DNA of 64,000 nucleotides from Bryobacterales bacterium (lineage in GTDB: Bacteria > Acidobacteriota > Terriglobia > Bryobacterales > Bryobacteraceae), in NCBI GenBank assembly GCA_020854055.1, contig JADZGD010000149.1, positions 1 through 64,000 of the forward strand, in the 5' to 3' direction. Numbering within the stretch: the stretch's first letter is position 1; each line of letters starts with the position of its first letter. The notes under the pieces are model-generated. The model was not told the DNA's origin, did no database searches, and worked only from the letters and a program-made list of their open reading frames with translations. This document shows, in pieces, positions 61,057-64,000 of the stretch. The position numbers and the translations under genes are program-made.

Positions 61057-61878
61057 CTACGGCAAATCCTCTTGTTCCATTCGGAGAACGCGCACGAACT
61101 CGGCGATCACGCGGAAAGCGCCCTCATCGAGTTCCCAGGCCTCGTAGTCCGGGTTGAGGGGCTCCAGCACGATCTTCTGATGCTGCCAGCCCTGCTCGTC
61201 CTGTACCTTGGTGCTGCGATAGCGCTTGATGGTGTAGCGACCGCCGTGTTCCGGCAGGCCGTAGTTTTCCACCAATAGCAAGCGGTTGTTGCGCGAACCG
61301 GTGACATTGGCCCGGAAGACGCACAGGCTGCCCGATGGGATGCGCGGCTCCATGGAATGGCCAACCACGTGGCCGACGAACAGATCGGCGGTGAGACGCA
61401 GGCCGGGCGGCGCTTCTTCCCACTCTTCGGGCTCTACTTCCATCTCCTCGCCGAAGCGTCCGGCGGCGGCACGGAACGAGTAGCGCGGCAGGTGGGTTTC
61501 AAAGGGCAGCACGGTGGGCGCAACGTGGCGCGCGTAGAGACGATCAAGCCGGGCTTCAAAACTCCCTACCGGCATCCCTTCGCGGGGGGTGACGCGAAGG
61601 GCGTTGGAGGCCTCCGATTCCAGCCATTCGAGAAGACGTCCGCCGCCCATTTCGGCGGCCTTGGCCTCGAGATCGGCTCCCAGCGCCTCCAACACTTCGG
61701 CATCTTCTTCGGGGGCGATATGTGCCCAGTCACGGCGAAAGCGCAGGTACAGGCGGTCGGTCTCTGGATCCAGCAGCAGCACTCCGGCATTGCGAACCGG
61801 TTCACCGGGAAGCGCAATCTGGACGTAGACGCATTCGGCGCGGCGGATTTCGACGGTGCCCGGGTGAGCGCTGGCCAT
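61057..61878 (-). CDS. S24 family peptidase with an N-terminal DUF3037-like domain
   Basis: A 273-residue protein. The C-terminal domain is a LexA/UmuD-type Ser-Lys peptidase: catalytic Ser175 in VGHSMEPRIPSGS and Lys218 in YTIKRYRS, spaced 43 residues as usual. The first ~100 residues are not a helix-turn-helix but a beta/alpha domain (VYVQIALPGEPVRNAGVLLLDPETDRLYLRFRRDW), similar to DUF3037. It therefore probably does not act as a typical DNA-binding repressor. It lies 19 bases upstream of the ferredoxin gene on the same strand. Confidence 0.78.
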   Translation of the reverse strand: MASAHPGTVEIRRAECVYVQIALPGEPVRNAGVLLLDPETDRLYLRFRRDWAHIAPEEDAEVLEALGADLEAKAAEMGGGRLLEWLESEASNALRVTPREGMPVGSFEARLDRLYARHVAPTVLPFETHLPRYSFRAAAGRFGEEMEVEPEEWEEAPPGLRLTADLFVGHVVGHSMEPRIPSGSLCVFRANVTGSRNNRLLLVENYGLPEHGGRYTIKRYRSTKVQDEQGWQHQKIVLEPLNPDYEAWELDEGAFRVIAEFVRVLRMEQEDLP

Positions 61879-61946
61879 CGTTAGGCTCTATCCGCTATCT
61901 CTTATCGGCGAGGGCGGCTGAACTCTTGATTATACGCGTCCTCCGG

Positions 61947-62972
61947 CTAAGGGGCGAAGGGGTAATAGCCGGTGCGCGCCCGCACCTGCACGTTGGCCAG
62001 GTTGACGCGCACTTGAATCTTACGGAACTGGCGTCCCGTGTCGGTGGCATCGGGGACGTAACGCAGGATGTACTGGGTGGTAACCTCTCCGGCGACATTG
62101 GCAATCGAGGTGTAGATGCCGTTGGCGATGGCCGCCGTGTAACCTCCCGTACCCACCTTAATGGCATAGTTGCCCTCGTCGGAAGGTGTCGAGAGATAGC
62201 CGGAGACGTCCTTGTACACGCCCTGCAAGGGGTACTCCACACGCCCTCCGGTCTCATTGCACAGCCGGGTGAGGTTGCGTTCCCCCTCGGCGGTAAAGCC
62301 GAACGAGACGGTACTGACGCCGTAGATGGTCACCAGGTTGCGCTGGGCCAGCTCGAGAACCTCATCGAGGGTATGCTTGCTGGCGTTGTCGTGGCCGTCG
62401 CCGACGATGACAATGACGCGGCGCGGCTCGATCGGCTCGCCCTTCACCAGTTCACGGCGGGTGCAGGCGGTATAGATGGCGTCGTAGAGCGCGGCTCCAC
62501 CGCCGGGCTTGGTCTTGCGGATCTTCTCCAGCAACTTCTCCGAGTCGGAGGTGGTGTTGGCCGCCAGTTCGGCCTCGGTGGCGTATGTAATCAGGTAGCC
62601 GCTGTATTTCGAGTCGCCCGGCAGCAGGTGGGTCACCAGGTCCTCGGCGGCTTCCTGGAAGGTCTTCCATTGCAGGCGGGCGGTGTTGCTCAGATCGAGC
62701 AGGAACCCGATCACCACCGGCTGATTCCGCTCCCGGGTGAAAAACTTGATGTGTTGCGGCCGTCCCTCGTCGAAAATCTCGAAATCCTTCTGGTCGAGAT
62801 TCGAGACGAAGCGGCCTTTCTCGTCGGTGACGGTTACCGGAACGATGACCTCATTCACCTGGACGTTGATCCGGGCCTGCGGATGGGTGGCATCCGGGTG
62901 CTGCGTCTCGTTTGGAGGCTGGGCGAAAGCCGCCAGGGAGAACAGGCTGGTTAAAACAATGCGACCCAACAT
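61947..62972 (-). CDS. VWFA-related acidobacterial exported protein (second copy)
   Basis: A 341-residue protein of the same family as that at 24952. The start is ATG 62972, giving the signal peptide MLGRIVLTSLFSLAAFA; a GTG at 63008 is upstream of the likely promoter. Beta domain: VNEVIVPVTVTDEKGRFVSNLDQKDFEIFDEGRPQ; VWA-like domain: VVIGFLLDLSNTAR, GGGAALYDAIYTAC, VIVIVGDGHDNASKHTLDEV. The metal site is closer to consensus (DLSNT) than in the first copy. The two are not adjacent. Confidence 0.9.
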   Translation of the reverse strand: MLGRIVLTSLFSLAAFAQPPNETQHPDATHPQARINVQVNEVIVPVTVTDEKGRFVSNLDQKDFEIFDEGRPQHIKFFTRERNQPVVIGFLLDLSNTARLQWKTFQEAAEDLVTHLLPGDSKYSGYLITYATEAELAANTTSDSEKLLEKIRKTKPGGGAALYDAIYTACTRRELVKGEPIEPRRVIVIVGDGHDNASKHTLDEVLELAQRNLVTIYGVSTVSFGFTAEGERNLTRLCNETGGRVEYPLQGVYKDVSGYLSTPSDEGNYAIKVGTGGYTAAIANGIYTSIANVAGEVTTQYILRYVPDATDTGRQFRKIQVRVNLANVQVRARTGYYPFAP

Positions 62973-62993
62973 ACGGTTTCGAATCCTGTTCCG

Positions 62994-62999
62994 ATTATA
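62994..62999 (-). promoter_or_regulatory. Consensus -10 box before the VWFA gene
   Basis: TATAAT on the minus strand, 21 bases before ATG 62972. No clear -35 at normal spacing. Confidence 0.45.
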
Positions 63000-63029
63000 C
63001 GCCAGCACCCCCGGCGGAACTCGCCGGGC

Positions 63030-64000
63030 TCAGCGCTGTACGCGGCCCGAGCCGCCACCCTTGATGAGCCCCTGGACCTCTTCGGCGCTGAAGCGATTGA
63101 AGTCGCCGTAGAGGGAGTGCTTGAGGCACGACGCAGCGGCGGCAAACTCCAGCGCCTCGAGATCGGAGGAGAGGTTCATCAGACCGTAGATCAGGCCGCC
63201 GGCGAAGCAGTCGCCGACACCCACGCGATCGACGATGTGGGTTACATCGTAGCGGCGGCTGACCAGGAACTGGTCGCGGTTGTTCAGACAGGCGGCCCAG
63301 CCGTTGTGCGAGGCGCTGAAGGATTCGCGCAGGGTGACGCCGATCTTCTTTAGTTGCGGATACTGATTGAGCACCGCATCGGTGAGGCGGCGGTACTCGT
63401 CGCGATCGAGTTTGCCGGATTCGATATCAATGTCCACCTTGAGGCCAAGGGTCATCTGGATGTCCTCCTCGTTGGCGATACCGACGTCCACGTGGCGGAA
63501 CAACGCGGTCATCACCTCCAGGGCGGTCTTGCCCCACTTCCAGAGGTTCTTGCGGTAATTGAGATCGCAGGATACGGTCAACCCGCGAGCGCGGGCGGCC
63601 TGGACGGCTTCGAGCGCCAGCGCAGCGGCGCCGGAACTGATCGCCGGAGTGATACCGGTGATGTGGAACCAGCCCGCTCCGGCCAGAGCCTGTTCCCAAT
63701 CGATGGCGCCGGGCGCCGAGAGCGCGATCGAGGAGTTTTCTCGGTCGTAGATGACCTTGGAAGGCCGCTGGTTGGCGCCGGGCTCCAGGTAATAGACGCC
63801 CATGCGGCCCTTGGCGCGAAGAATGGCGGAGGTATCGACGTTCAGCCGCCGCAACTCACCGGCACAGGCATCCGCGATGGGGTTGGCGGGCAGCACGGTG
63901 ACAAAGCGGGCCGGAGCGCCGAAACCGGCAACGGCCACGGCGACGTTAGCCTCACCACCGCCGAAGGTGGCGACAAACTGGGGAGTCTGGAGAAACCGCT
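63030..64000 (-). CDS. PfkB-family sugar kinase (2-keto-3-deoxygluconate kinase-like), runs off right edge
   Basis: The gene's start lies beyond the window, but 323 codons are visible, beginning [27 protein letters not shown]. PfkB motifs: substrate loop [12 protein letters not shown], then [11 protein letters not shown] and the C-terminal signature [17 protein letters not shown] with the catalytic Asp in GVGDCF. Members phosphorylate 2-keto-3-deoxygluconate in sugar acid breakdown; ribokinase or fructokinase is possible. It ends 57 bases before the VWFA gene start on the same strand. Confidence 0.88.
   Translation of the reverse strand, partial: RFLQTPQFVATFGGGEANVAVAVAGFGAPARFVTVLPANPIADACAGELRRLNVDTSAILRAKGRMGVYYLEPGANQRPSKVIYDRENSSIALSAPGAIDWEQALAGAGWFHITGITPAISSGAAALALEAVQAARARGLTVSCDLNYRKNLWKWGKTALEVMTALFRHVDVGIANEEDIQMTLGLKVDIDIESGKLDRDEYRRLTDAVLNQYPQLKKIGVTLRESFSASHNGWAACLNNRDQFLVSRRYDVTHIVDRVGVGDCFAGGLIYGLMNLSSDLEALEFAAAASCLKHSLYGDFNRFSAEEVQGLIKGGGSGRVQR

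Overview
The window looks like chromosome from a GC-rich acidobacterium, most likely near the Solibacter/Bryobacter group. This is inferred from gene content: two genes of the acidobacterial VWFA-related family, a DUF1800 gene, a PQQ dehydrogenase with a multihaem tail, a hopanoid operon, Kdo/lipid A genes (so a Gram-negative envelope), and frequent TTG/GTG starts with strong ribosome binding sites. There are no rRNA or tRNA genes, insertion sequences or CRISPR arrays that I can see.

Layout. 0-8 kb: a partial DUF1800 gene, a PQQ dehydrogenase with five c-type haem motifs, an M13 peptidase, Tex, and an orphan Flp pilin with a perfect terminator hairpin. 8.3-16.9 kb: a tightly packed isoprenoid-to-hopanoid operon, ispH-shc-hpnA-hpnG-MDR1-MDR2-hpnC-hpnD. 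It runs from the last step of the MEP pathway through squalene synthesis to cyclisation and side-chain processing; two zinc alcohol dehydrogenase-like genes sit inside it, and hpnE and hpnH are absent. 17-32.7 kb: housekeeping and metabolic genes, namely a neutral ceramidase-like protein, an SDR/sugar-binding lipoprotein/Ldh operon, rpsU, glgC, a rhomboid protease, a VWFA protein, a degenerate receiver protein followed by a GH3 hydrolase, an MBL-fold hydrolase, ogt and a waaA-lpxK fusion.

32.7-49.0 kb: a compact set of phage structural genes, all on the minus strand. In transcription order it holds a small protein, terminase, portal, scaffold, P22-like coat protein, connector and completion proteins, tail tube, a tail-assembly chaperone with a canonical -1 frameshift site, a very short tape-measure-like protein, tail-tip proteins and a TIM-barrel tail protein. 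No integrase, repressor, replication or lysis gene and no attachment repeats are visible, and its end overlaps the end of a host-like gene. A gene transfer agent-like or otherwise domesticated particle is the main hypothesis. The best directly visible novelty is the A AAA AAC slippery site at 41241-41247, which joins the chaperone to a 112-codon extension with four cysteines.

49-64 kb: an HGSNAT-like membrane acyltransferase, a ubiX-pheA-glycosidase-like operon facing an XRE regulator, a sugar isomerase/oxidoreductase pair, an ABC exporter with a lipoprotein, a 2Fe-2S ferredoxin, an S24 peptidase with an unusual N-terminal domain, a second VWFA protein and a PfkB-family (KDG kinase-like) gene that runs off the right edge.

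Starts were chosen by eye from ribosome binding sites, overlaps and family N-termini; family names come from recognised motifs, not database searches.
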